From assembly GCA_030066905.1 (NCBI GenBank), contig JASJAR010000003.1, positions 1 through 64,000 on the forward strand: a stretch of 64,000 nucleotides of DNA, written 5' to 3'. Origin of the DNA: Paracoccaceae bacterium. GTDB lineage: Bacteria > Pseudomonadota > Alphaproteobacteria > Rhodobacterales > Rhodobacteraceae. Within the stretch, counting starts at the first letter, position 1. Every line of letters starts with the position of its first letter. The position numbers and the translations under genes were made by a program. Positions 16,704 through 26,210 of this stretch are shown one piece after another. The notes beneath the pieces are model-generated. The model saw only the letters and a list, made by a program, of their open reading frames with translations, did not search any database and was not told the origin of the DNA.

Positions 16704-17557
16704 ACCGCGAAATGAAAAAGCGCCTTCGCGCAGCCGGGCTTTGGGTGACGACGTTTGTCCTGATGGTCATCATGTGCGTGCCAGGGCTTTGGGTCGTGCT
16801 TTCCGCCTTCCGTCCAAACCGCGAAATCCTCGCCAAGCCGCCGATCTGGGTGCCTGAGGATTTGACACTGAACAACTTCGGCAAGATCTTTGGATTTGGC
16901 GCGGAACAGGTCGCTATTCCGGTCCTGTCCTATTTCTGGAATTCGATGGTCATCGCGCTGACATCGACCGTGATTGCGCTGATCATCGGGATGGCCGGTG
17001 GCTACGCCTTTGCCCGCTTCCGCTTCCGGTTCAAGAACGCCTGGTTTTTGGGCCTGATGTTGTTCCGGGCTGTTCCGGGCATCGCGCTTTCACTTCCCGT
17101 CTTCATGCTCTGGTCGCGGCTGGGGCTGATTGACACGCAGATGGGCCTGATCATCGTCTATGTCTCTCTGAACGTGCCCTTCACCATCTGGCTGATCGAC
17201 GGGTTCTTCCGGCAGATCCCGATGTCGCTCTCCGAGGCCGCTCAGGTCGACGGTTGCACGCGCTGGCAGGCCTTCTGGAAGATCGAGTTTCCTCTGGCCC
17301 GCTCCGGCATCGCCGCCGCAGGTGTCTTTGCGTTCCTGACAAGCTGGAACGAGTTTGCGCTGGCCAGCCAGCTCACCCGCTCAACCGACAGCAAAACCCT
17401 TCCGGTGGGGCTGATGGATTTCACCGCCCAGTTCACCATCGACTGGGCCGGCATGTGCGCGATGGCCGTGATCATCATCGTGCCGGCGTTGATCCTGACG
17501 TTCCTCGTCCAGAAACATCTAATTGCCGGGCTGACCTTCGGCGGAGTGAAAGGCTAA
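16700..17557 (+). CDS. Sugar ABC transporter permease (UgpE/MalG type)
   Basis: A 285-residue permease, partner of the product encoded just upstream. It has a typical N-terminal membrane helix, six hydrophobic segments in all, and the EAA loop SLSEAAQVDGCTRWQAFWKI. ATG 16700 overlaps the previous stop by four bases. Confidence 0.92.
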   Translation: MNREMKKRLRAAGLWVTTFVLMVIMCVPGLWVVLSAFRPNREILAKPPIWVPEDLTLNNFGKIFGFGAEQVAIPVLSYFWNSMVIALTSTVIALIIGMAGGYAFARFRFRFKNAWFLGLMLFRAVPGIALSLPVFMLWSRLGLIDTQMGLIIVYVSLNVPFTIWLIDGFFRQIPMSLSEAAQVDGCTRWQAFWKIEFPLARSGIAAAGVFAFLTSWNEFALASQLTRSTDSKTLPVGLMDFTAQFTIDWAGMCAMAVIIIVPALILTFLVQKHLIAGLTFGGVKG

Positions 17558-17560
17558 CCC

Positions 17561-18655
17561 ATGGCGGGCATATCATTACAAAATGTCGTCAAGAACTATG
17601 GCCGCCTTGAGGTCGTGCACGGCATCAATCTGGAGATAGACCACAACGAGTTCGTTGTCCTCGTTGGACCCTCGGGCTGCGGGAAGTCCACGACGTTGCG
17701 CATGATCGCGGGGCTCGAAGACATTTCGGACGGTGACATTTCGATAGGCGACCGGGTGGTGAACGACCTGCCACCGCGCAAGCGCAACGTCTCGATGGTG
17801 TTCCAGAACTACGCGCTCTACCCGCATATGAACGTGCGCGAGAACTTGGGTTTCGGCCTGAAAATCGCGGGCCAAAGCAAGGAAGCTGTTGAACAACGCG
17901 TTCAGGAGGCGGCCGACATTCTTGGCTTGTCGGAGCTTCTTGAACGCATTCCGGCAGAACTTTCGGGCGGTCAGCGCCAGCGTGTTGCCATGGGCCGCGC
18001 CATCGTCCGTCATCCCGAGGCCTTCCTCTTCGATGAGCCGCTCTCGAACCTCGATGCCAAGCTGCGCGTGCAGATGCGGACCGAGATCAAAAAGCTCCAC
18101 AACAAGGTCAGAACGACGGTTGTATACGTGACCCACGATCAGGTCGAGGCGATGACGCTCGCTGACCGGATCGTGGTCATGAAAGACGGCTATATCGAAC
18201 AGGTCGGCACGCCGATGGAGGTGTTCAATCACCCGGTGAACACCTTTGTTGCGAGCTTCATCGGTTCGCCGCCGATGAACCTCATCCCGGCCACGATCAC
18301 CTCTGGTCAGGTTGAGTTCCGGGATGCGACGAAGATCCCGGTTCCGTCCCGGCTGGCCGGCAGTGTGTCGGATGGTCAGGAGGTCATCTTCGGGATCCGC
18401 CCGGATGATCTGACCCCCATCGGTCACGGAATCCACGAAGCGCGGGAGACCACGGACATCGATCTGACGGTCGACCTGGCCGAGCTGCTTGGCACGGAGA
18501 CGTTGCTCTACACGACCTTTGTGGGCCAGGAGGTCCAGGGAAAGATGTTCGACCCCCGCGACGTAACACCGGGCGAGACGCTGACGTTCCGCCTCTCACT
18601 CGACAAGGCGCATATCTTCGACGCGGCCTCGGGTCAGTCGGTCAGGAGGCACTGA
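17561..18655 (+). CDS. Sugar ABC transporter ATP-binding protein (UgpC/MalK type)
   Basis: A 364-residue ATPase with Walker A GPSGCGKST, signature LSGGQRQRVAMGRA, Walker B FLFDEPLSNLDA and H-loop YVTHDQ. A C-terminal regulatory/TOBE domain starts at about residue 240. It completes the importer of the operon; its stop overlaps the dehydratase start by one base (TGATG). Confidence 0.94.
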   Translation: MAGISLQNVVKNYGRLEVVHGINLEIDHNEFVVLVGPSGCGKSTTLRMIAGLEDISDGDISIGDRVVNDLPPRKRNVSMVFQNYALYPHMNVRENLGFGLKIAGQSKEAVEQRVQEAADILGLSELLERIPAELSGGQRQRVAMGRAIVRHPEAFLFDEPLSNLDAKLRVQMRTEIKKLHNKVRTTVVYVTHDQVEAMTLADRIVVMKDGYIEQVGTPMEVFNHPVNTFVASFIGSPPMNLIPATITSGQVEFRDATKIPVPSRLAGSVSDGQEVIFGIRPDDLTPIGHGIHEARETTDIDLTVDLAELLGTETLLYTTFVGQEVQGKMFDPRDVTPGETLTFRLSLDKAHIFDAASGQSVRRH

Positions 18656-19815
18656 TGGCCAAAATCGCCAAAGTCGAGATCATGATGGTCGACCTGCCGC
18701 CCGCGGTGAAGCGGGTCGATGCGATTCAGTCCTTTGAAAGCCAGGAAACGCCGATTGTTCGGATCACGGACGTCGAGGGTGCTGAGGGCAACGGATATGC
18801 TTACACGATCGGCACTGGCGGGCACGCGATCATCAGCCTGCTGCAACGAACACTCGCGCCGCGTCTGCTTGGCCAAGAGGCCGAAGAGATCGACGGTATC
18901 TGGCGCGATCTTCTTTTTGCGACCCATGCGACGGCCGTTGGCGCAATCACCTCGCTGGCACTGGCGGCCATCGACACGGCCCTTTGGGACCTTCGGTGCA
19001 AACGTGCGGGCCTTCCGCTGTGGCAACTCGCAGGCGGATCGAAGCGATCCGTTCCGCTCTACACCACCGAGGGCGGGTGGCTGCATTTGTCACCAGAGGC
19101 TCTCGCCTCCGATGCGGCAGCAATGAAGGCGAAAGGCTTTGCCGGGGCCAAGATCAAGATAGGGAAGCCCTCAATCGCCGAGGACCGGGCGCGGCTAGAA
19201 GCTGTCCGCGCCGCGGTTGGAGAAGACTTCCACGTCATGGTTGATGCCAATCAAGCCTTTGACCTCGCCGAAGCGCTGCGAAGGGCCGACATGCTGGACG
19301 ACTACGGCGTGCATTGGTTCGAAGAACCGCTCCCAGCGGACAATATCGGTGCCCATGTCGAGCTTGCGCACCACTCTCGCGTGCCAATCGCGGTGGGAGA
19401 AAGCATCTACGCGGTTTCGCCATTCAAAGACTATCTCCAGCAAGGTGCGGCCAGCATCATTCAAAGCGACGTTGCGCGGATCGGCGGCATCACCCCCTGG
19501 CTCAAGTCTGCCCATTTGGCGGAAGGATTTGGGGTGCCGATTTGCCCGCATTTCCTGATGGAGCTTCACGTCAGCCTCGTCTGCGCCGTGCCCAATGCGC
19601 CGATGCTGGAATACATCCCGCAGCTCGACGCGATCACCACGTCGCGGCTGGATATCAGGGACGGCATGGCGCACCCACCTTCAAAACCCGGCATCGGGAT
19701 CGACTGGGACTGGGGCGAGATCAACCGCCGCATCGTCGCGGACACAGGATTCACAATCACGGAAAAGGAGGTGCGTCATGCAACGCATGGGCATGGTCAT
19801 CGGGTTGAAGCCTGA
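18655..19815 (+). CDS. Enolase-superfamily sugar-acid dehydratase (mandelate racemase subgroup)
   Basis: A 386-residue enzyme of the mandelate racemase/muconate lactonizing family, probably a sugar-acid dehydratase giving a 2-keto-3-deoxy acid. The catalytic residues are visible: K166-x-K168 (KIKIG), metal ligands D197 (VDAN), E223 (WFEEP) and E249 (VGES), and the D272/H299 dyad (SDVAR, CPHF). K-x-K plus the His-Asp dyad places it in the mandelate racemase subgroup with rhamnonate, fuconate and similar dehydratases. Exact substrate unknown. Its 3' end overlaps the mutarotase gene by 38 bases. Confidence 0.92.
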   Translation: MAKIAKVEIMMVDLPPAVKRVDAIQSFESQETPIVRITDVEGAEGNGYAYTIGTGGHAIISLLQRTLAPRLLGQEAEEIDGIWRDLLFATHATAVGAITSLALAAIDTALWDLRCKRAGLPLWQLAGGSKRSVPLYTTEGGWLHLSPEALASDAAAMKAKGFAGAKIKIGKPSIAEDRARLEAVRAAVGEDFHVMVDANQAFDLAEALRRADMLDDYGVHWFEEPLPADNIGAHVELAHHSRVPIAVGESIYAVSPFKDYLQQGAASIIQSDVARIGGITPWLKSAHLAEGFGVPICPHFLMELHVSLVCAVPNAPMLEYIPQLDAITTSRLDIRDGMAHPPSKPGIGIDWDWGEINRRIVADTGFTITEKEVRHATHGHGHRVEA

Positions 19816-20107
19816 GAAAGCCGCTGAATACAAGCGCCTCCACGCTGAAACCTGGCCTGAAATTCTGGCCAAGATCTCAGACTGCAACATCATCAATTAC
19901 TCGATCTTCTATAACGAAGCCGAGAACCTGCTGTTCGGGTACTGGGAATACACCGGCACCGACTTCGCGGCGGACGCGGCCAAGATGGCTGCTGATCCGA
20001 AAACGCAGGAATGGTGGGACGTCTGTATGCCAATGCAGGTCCCCCTTGAGAGCCGCAAAGAGGGCGAATGGTGGTCGATGATGGAAGAAGTCTTCCACCA
20101 TGATTGA
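19778..20107 (+). CDS. L-rhamnose mutarotase-family protein (RhaM-like)
   Basis: A 109-residue protein of the L-rhamnose mutarotase family, which interconverts alpha and beta anomers of 6-deoxysugars. Family traits are the GLKPEKAAEYKRLHAETWPEI start, NIINYSIFYNEAENLLFGYWEY strands, and the WWDVCMPMQ segment. ATG 19778 follows AAGGAGGTGCG and lies within the end of the dehydratase gene. Its presence argues that the imported compound is a free deoxy-hexose or similar sugar rather than only an acid. Confidence 0.88.
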   Translation: MQRMGMVIGLKPEKAAEYKRLHAETWPEILAKISDCNIINYSIFYNEAENLLFGYWEYTGTDFAADAAKMAADPKTQEWWDVCMPMQVPLESRKEGEWWSMMEEVFHHD

Positions 20108-20750
20108 TCCTCGCATCGAACAATTCTCCAAGTGCTACACCGGCGTCGTTCACGACGTCATGCGGGCGCGGGGTCTTCGCGATTTCACTCTGCCGCCCCG
20201 GATCACACCGCTTCAGCCGGAGATGACGCTTTGCGGCCCGGCCTGGACCGTTGAAGGAGCCATCGATGAGGCGGCGGATCCGCACCAGACACTGCTCGAC
20301 TGGACCGGGCTCCTCTCCAAGGCCGCATCGGGGCACATCTGGTGCGCACAACCGAATAACCATCTCATTGCTCAGATGGGCGAGCTTTCTGCCGAGACGC
20401 TCCATGCCAAGGGTGTCCTCGGTTGCGTTCTCGATGGCGCACTTCGCGACGCAAATTTCATTCTCGAACTCGGGTTCCCCTGCTGGCGCACGCATCATAC
20501 CCCACGCGACGTCGTCGGCATGTGGCGGCCCAGTACGACCGACGCCCCAATCACCATCGGCGAAGTGCGGATCGAGCCGGGCGACTGGCTGCATGGAGAT
20601 CGCGACGGCATGGTCCGCGTGCCCGTGGCGATCCTTGATGAAATCATCGAGGCCGCGAGCGAGGCCATGGTGACCGAAAACAAGGTGCGCACTGCCATCC
20701 TCTCAGGCGTCGATCCGCAGGATGCCTACCTTCAGTACGGGAAATTCTGA
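20100..20750 (+). CDS. RraA-like aldolase/decarboxylase-family protein
   Basis: A 216-residue member of the RraA family, which includes 4-hydroxy-4-methyl-2-oxoglutarate aldolases and oxaloacetate decarboxylases. The typical core is present: GELSAETLHAKGVLGCVLDG followed by DGALRD (metal and pyruvate-enolate binding), and a late PGDWLHGDRDGMVRVP. In this operon it could cleave a keto acid to pyruvate or act as a decarboxylase. ATG 20100 overlaps the mutarotase stop region by eight bases. Confidence 0.85.
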   Translation: MIDPRIEQFSKCYTGVVHDVMRARGLRDFTLPPRITPLQPEMTLCGPAWTVEGAIDEAADPHQTLLDWTGLLSKAASGHIWCAQPNNHLIAQMGELSAETLHAKGVLGCVLDGALRDANFILELGFPCWRTHHTPRDVVGMWRPSTTDAPITIGEVRIEPGDWLHGDRDGMVRVPVAILDEIIEAASEAMVTENKVRTAILSGVDPQDAYLQYGKF

Positions 20751-21057
20751 TGCCCGCAATTGATCCCCGACTTCTCCTTCTTTCCCGCCATGACAACGTG
20801 GTTGTCGTCCGCTCGGCACTGGATGCAGGGGATGTGGTGACGCTCGAAACTGGTACAGCGCGTGTTCAGGAACGGATCGGGTTGGGCCACAAGTTGGCAC
20901 GCAAGGCGATTGCACGAGGCGAAAAGATCATAAAGTACGGTGCAACCATCGGGTCGGCGCTCACGGACATTGCGCCCGGCGAACATGTGCATCTTCACAA
21001 CGTCAAAAGTGACTACACGCCAACTTATGCACTTGCTGCATCTGAGGAGGTGCCAAA

Positions 21058-21061
<4 letters not shown>
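20750..21061 (+). CDS. UxaA-type dehydratase, small (SAF) subunit
   Basis: A 103-residue SAF-domain protein equivalent to the N-terminal part of altronate dehydratase UxaA. Visible family elements are DNVVVVRSALDAGDVV, LGHKLARKAIARGEKIIKYG and IGSALTDIAPGEHVHLHNV. It is separate from, and overlaps by four bases, the large subunit gene that follows, as in split UxaA-like enzymes. Sulfolactate lyase (SuyA) shares this layout, but no sulfonate genes are nearby. Confidence 0.9.
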
Positions 21062-22985
<1,924 letters not shown>

Positions 22986-22997
22986 GGAAGCAGCCTG

Positions 22998-23852
22998 ATG
23001 AAACTTATCCGATTTGGAGATGCGGGATCCGAGAAACCCGGCATTGTCGACGCCGACGGCATCCTTCGTGATGCGTCCAGCCTGGTACCTGATATTGCGG
23101 CCCATACGCTTTCGGATGATGGGCTAGCTGTCCTTCGGAATGCTGACGTTTCGTCTCTACCAGAGGTCGACGCGAAGACACGGCTTGGCCCCTGCGTTTC
23201 GGGCACCGGCAAATTCATCTGTATCGGCCTGAACTATTCCGACCATGCTGTAGAGTCGGGTATGGAGGTTCCGCCGGAGCCCATCCTTTTCATGAAGGCG
23301 ACCAGCGCAATTTGCGGGCCCAACGATCCCATCATCGTGCCCCGCGGATCGGAAAAAACCGATTGGGAAGTGGAGTTGGCCGCCGTCATCGGAACCCGGG
23401 CCAAGTATGTTTCGGAAACGGATGCGCTGAACCATGTGGCAGGTTACGCCGTCACCAACGATGTTTCAGAGCGCACGTTGCAGCTTGAGCATTCGGGCCA
23501 GTGGACCAAGGGCAAAAGCGCCGACAATTACGGCCAGATCGGGCCCTGGCTTGTAACTCGTGACGAGATCGAGGACCCGCAGAACCTCGACATGTGGCTG
23601 ACCGTGAACGGTGAGACCATGCAGAACGGATCGACCCGGACCATGGTCTACGGCGTTGCGCATCTGGTCAGCTACATCAGCCGCTTCATGACCCTCCATC
23701 CGGGCGATGTGATCTCGACCGGCACGCCGCCCGGGGTGGGAATGGGGCAAACTCCACCGCGCTATTTGCGCGCGGGCGATGTTGTCGAGCTTGGGATCGA
23801 GGGGCTCGGCGCGCAAAGACAGGACGTTGTCGACGACCCCGAAGGAGGATGA
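22998..23852 (+). CDS. Fumarylacetoacetate hydrolase-family protein, probable diketo-acid hydrolase
   Basis: A 284-residue FAH-family hydrolase. Family motifs: FICIGLNYSDHAVESG, PILFMKATSAICGPNDPI, the metal-binding DWEVELAAVIG and the late PGDVISTGTPPGVGMG. Relatives hydrolyse 2,4-diketo-3-deoxy acids to pyruvate and lactate (or glycolate), which fits the SDR just upstream. Cytoplasmic, divalent-metal dependent by family. Confidence 0.9.
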   Translation: MKLIRFGDAGSEKPGIVDADGILRDASSLVPDIAAHTLSDDGLAVLRNADVSSLPEVDAKTRLGPCVSGTGKFICIGLNYSDHAVESGMEVPPEPILFMKATSAICGPNDPIIVPRGSEKTDWEVELAAVIGTRAKYVSETDALNHVAGYAVTNDVSERTLQLEHSGQWTKGKSADNYGQIGPWLVTRDEIEDPQNLDMWLTVNGETMQNGSTRTMVYGVAHLVSYISRFMTLHPGDVISTGTPPGVGMGQTPPRYLRAGDVVELGIEGLGAQRQDVVDDPEGG

Positions 23853-23854
23853 CC

Positions 23855-24703
23855 ATGATTGGACTGATCGACACGCACCAGCACCTCGTTTATCCGGACG
23901 CGGCCGGTTACAGCTGGACCGAGGGCATCCCCGTTCTGGCCGACAAGGCGTTCACGCTCGCGGATTATCAGGCGCTGACCGAGGGGCTAGGTATTGAAGC
24001 GACGCTCTTCATGGAAACGGCCGTCGACGATCCCGACATGGCCACCGAGACCAAGCTGGTGTCCGATCTTGCAAAGAGCGGCGACAGCGGAATTGTCGGA
24101 CTGATTGCGACGTGCCGGCCTGAGACTGACGAAGGCTTTGACGCCTGGATCGAAGACGCAAAAGGACAGGGAGCGGTTGGCTTTCGACGTATCCTGCACG
24201 TGGTCGAGGACGACATGTCGCAAAGTGAGACGTTCCGCGCGAACGTTCGCAAGATCGGTGCGAAGGGTATGACCTTCGACATGTGCTTTCTGGCGCGCCA
24301 GTTACCGCTGGCCGCGGAACTGGCCGATGCGTGCCCGGATACATCCTTGATCCTCGACCACTGCGGTGTTCCAGACATAGCGGGCGGCGGACTTAACCCA
24401 TGGCGAGAAGACATCCGGCGTCTTTCCGAGAGACCGAATGTGACCTGCAAATTATCCGGCATTCTCGCCTATTGCGCGCCGGACAATGCGACCTTGGAGG
24501 CAATCCGGCCTTACGTTGATCATGTTCTTGAGACGTTTGAACCTGAACGAATGGTCTGGGGAAGCGATTGGCCTGTCGTCGATATGGCGAACGGAATTCA
24601 CGATTGGCTTCATGTTACACGCCAAATCCTTGAAGCGTTGAGCGATGCTGAAGCAAAGTTCATCGCGCAAGAAACTGCGCGGCGAGTCTACGGCTTGAAG
24701 TGA
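23855..24703 (+). CDS. Amidohydrolase-family protein, probable sugar lactonase
   Basis: A 282-residue metal-dependent hydrolase of the group that includes L-fuconolactonase and 2-pyrone-4,6-dicarboxylate lactonase. The metal site HxH is seen in DTHQHLVYPD near the N-terminus; later LILDHCGVPD and a WGSDWPV motif carry the remaining ligands. The likely job is opening the aldonolactone made by the sugar dehydrogenase. Two ATGs follow GAAGGAGG; the second (23855) is preferred on spacing. Last gene of the operon; no terminator hairpin is seen before the IS. Confidence 0.86.
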   Translation: MIGLIDTHQHLVYPDAAGYSWTEGIPVLADKAFTLADYQALTEGLGIEATLFMETAVDDPDMATETKLVSDLAKSGDSGIVGLIATCRPETDEGFDAWIEDAKGQGAVGFRRILHVVEDDMSQSETFRANVRKIGAKGMTFDMCFLARQLPLAAELADACPDTSLILDHCGVPDIAGGGLNPWREDIRRLSERPNVTCKLSGILAYCAPDNATLEAIRPYVDHVLETFEPERMVWGSDWPVVDMANGIHDWLHVTRQILEALSDAEAKFIAQETARRVYGLK

Positions 24704-24881
24704 TCTTTTTTTGGTTGCGTTGACCGTCTCAATACAGCAATTGCTTTGTGGGCTTGCTAGGTGTTCAGTCCCGGATGATCACATAGACCCTCGCCGGTGG
24801 GCGTTGTTCGTGGCACGCTCGATCCTGAGCGTGACCTGCTCCCCTGTGGGTCCGCGTTTTTGAGTTAGCTCTGTTCAGGTT
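24704..24881. other. Spacer between catabolic operon and IS
   Basis: These 178 bases hold no gene. They start with a T-rich stretch just after the stop codon and end at the IS terminus. Confidence 0.6.
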
Positions 24882-24981
24882 TGATGTGCTACCCAACGCG
24901 CCCTCGGCCGTTGTCAGAGTTTCCGCCCTTCTGATGTGCTACCCAACGCGCCCTCGGCCGTTGTCAGAGTTTCCGCCCTTC
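24882..24981. repeat. Tandem 50-bp repeat at IS end (2 units)
   Basis: Units 24882-24931 and 24932-24981 are identical to each other and, in reverse orientation, to units 68-117 and 18-67. Either unit could serve as the IS terminus. Confidence 0.95.
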
Positions 24982-24983
24982 GA

Positions 24984-25787
24984 TCAGGTGCACGGGCTGG
25001 TGTCGTGCGCTGATTTCATCAGCTCCGCCGGGACCTTGTGCCCGATGGCGCTGTGCGGTCGTTCCTCGTTGTAGTCTCTACGCCAAGCCTCCAATTTTTC
25101 GGTCGCGTCTTCAAGGCTCATGAACCAGTGGCTGTTTAGGCATTCCGCCCGGAACCTGCCGTTGAAGGCCTCGATGAAGGCGTTGTCGGTCGGTTTGCCA
25201 GGCCGCGAGAAGTCAAGCGTGACACCGCGTTGATAGGCCCAGAGGTCCATGTCGCGGGAGATGAACTCGCTTCCCTGATCGACACGGATTGTGGCCGGAT
25301 AGCCAATTCGCCTACAGACGCGGTCGAGGGTCGTGACGACATCCTCACCACGGTAGCTGAACCGCGCGTCGAGCACTGGCACATAACGTGAGAAGGTGTC
25401 GACAACGGTCAGAACCCTGATCTTCCGCCCCGTTGCCAGTTGGTCGTGCACGAAGTCCATCGCCCAGACATCGTTCGGCCCGACGGCTTCCGCGCGGTCC
25501 TCCCGAAGCTTCGCCTTCACCCGCCTCTTCGGCGTCTTGTTCCTCAGCTGCATGCCCAACTCCTTGTAAATGCGATAGGTCTTCTTCGCGTTGATCTCCC
25601 AGCCCTCACGCTTCAGCAGCACGTGCACGCGCCGGTATCCGAACCGGACACGGGTCTGGCAAATCTCTCGGATGCGCTGTTCCAACGCGGCCTGGCCGGG
25701 CCGACGAGACTTGTAGCGATACGTCCTGGGATCAAACCCGATCACCGCACAGGCCCGGCGGATCGACACACGCCAATCCACCCGCAT
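24984..25787 (-). CDS. IS3-family transposase OrfB (DDE integrase)
   Basis: A 267-residue transposase with an N-terminal HTH_21-like region (VRFGYRRVHVLLKREGW) and rve integrase core. The DDE triad is visible as D111 (WAMDFVHD), D170 (RVDQGSEF) and E206 (AFIEAFNG). It ends with the usual RPHSAIGHKVPAEL tail. The frame stays open upstream into the end of orfA in the -1 phase, so an OrfAB fusion by frameshift is expected for the family; no classic A-run slippery site is obvious. Confidence 0.95.
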   Translation of the reverse strand: MRVDWRVSIRRACAVIGFDPRTYRYKSRRPGQAALEQRIREICQTRVRFGYRRVHVLLKREGWEINAKKTYRIYKELGMQLRNKTPKRRVKAKLREDRAEAVGPNDVWAMDFVHDQLATGRKIRVLTVVDTFSRYVPVLDARFSYRGEDVVTTLDRVCRRIGYPATIRVDQGSEFISRDMDLWAYQRGVTLDFSRPGKPTDNAFIEAFNGRFRAECLNSHWFMSLEDATEKLEAWRRDYNEERPHSAIGHKVPAELMKSAHDTSPCT

Positions 25788-25819
25788 CTCATCGACCAGC
25801 GTCCTCTTCCGGGCAGGCC

Positions 25820-26086
25820 TCAGAGCTTTCGTTTGATGACGTCCTGCAACATCTCCTTGTCGAGCGAGAGGTCAGCGACGATCTTCTTCAGTCGCGCGTT
25901 CTCCTGCTCGAGCTCTCTCAAGCGCTTCATCTCGGAGGGCAGCAGTCCTGCATACTTCTTCTTCCAATTGAAAAAGGTCGCCGAGCTGATGCCGGCCTTC
26001 CTGCAGACCTCCGCGACGGGCGCCCCATCCTCCGCCTGCTTGATGATGAACGCCTTCTGCGCGTCCGTGAACTTCGATGCTTTCAT
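25820..26086 (-). CDS. IS3-family transposase OrfA
   Basis: An 88-residue HTH_8/transposase-8 protein. The helix-turn-helix lies about residues 8-45 (AEVCRKAGISSATFFNWKKK), followed by a leucine-zipper-like helix (MKRLRELEQENARLKKIV). It binds IS ends as part of the transposase. The stop is 33 bases before the OrfB ATG, in a different phase. Confidence 0.95.
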   Translation of the reverse strand: MKASKFTDAQKAFIIKQAEDGAPVAEVCRKAGISSATFFNWKKKYAGLLPSEMKRLRELEQENARLKKIVADLSLDKEMLQDVIKRKL

Positions 26087-26210
26087 GCGTTTCCGCTCCT
26101 CTCCCAGCCAGGGATTCGATGCGAAAAACTCTACCCAAGATCGGGGGCGTTTCCGGGGATCACATCAGTGGAGAAAGCTCCCCTTCAGGCCCAACTGGGT
26201 CCTCTGCGGT

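Larger units (their letters stand above)
24882..26167 (-). mobile_element. IS3-family insertion sequence (complete)
   Basis: The element carries two overlapping-phase transposase genes read leftwards (orfA 25820-26086, orfB 24984-25787). Its termini are imperfect inverted repeats: TGATGTGCTACCC at the left and, on the other strand, TGATGTGATCCCC at the right, both beginning TG as in IS3 elements. The left terminus is duplicated (24882-24931 and 24932-24981). The flanking bases differ (CAGGTT left, GTGGAG right), so no target duplication is seen. The right end lies 43 bases past the putA stop. Confidence 0.92.
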
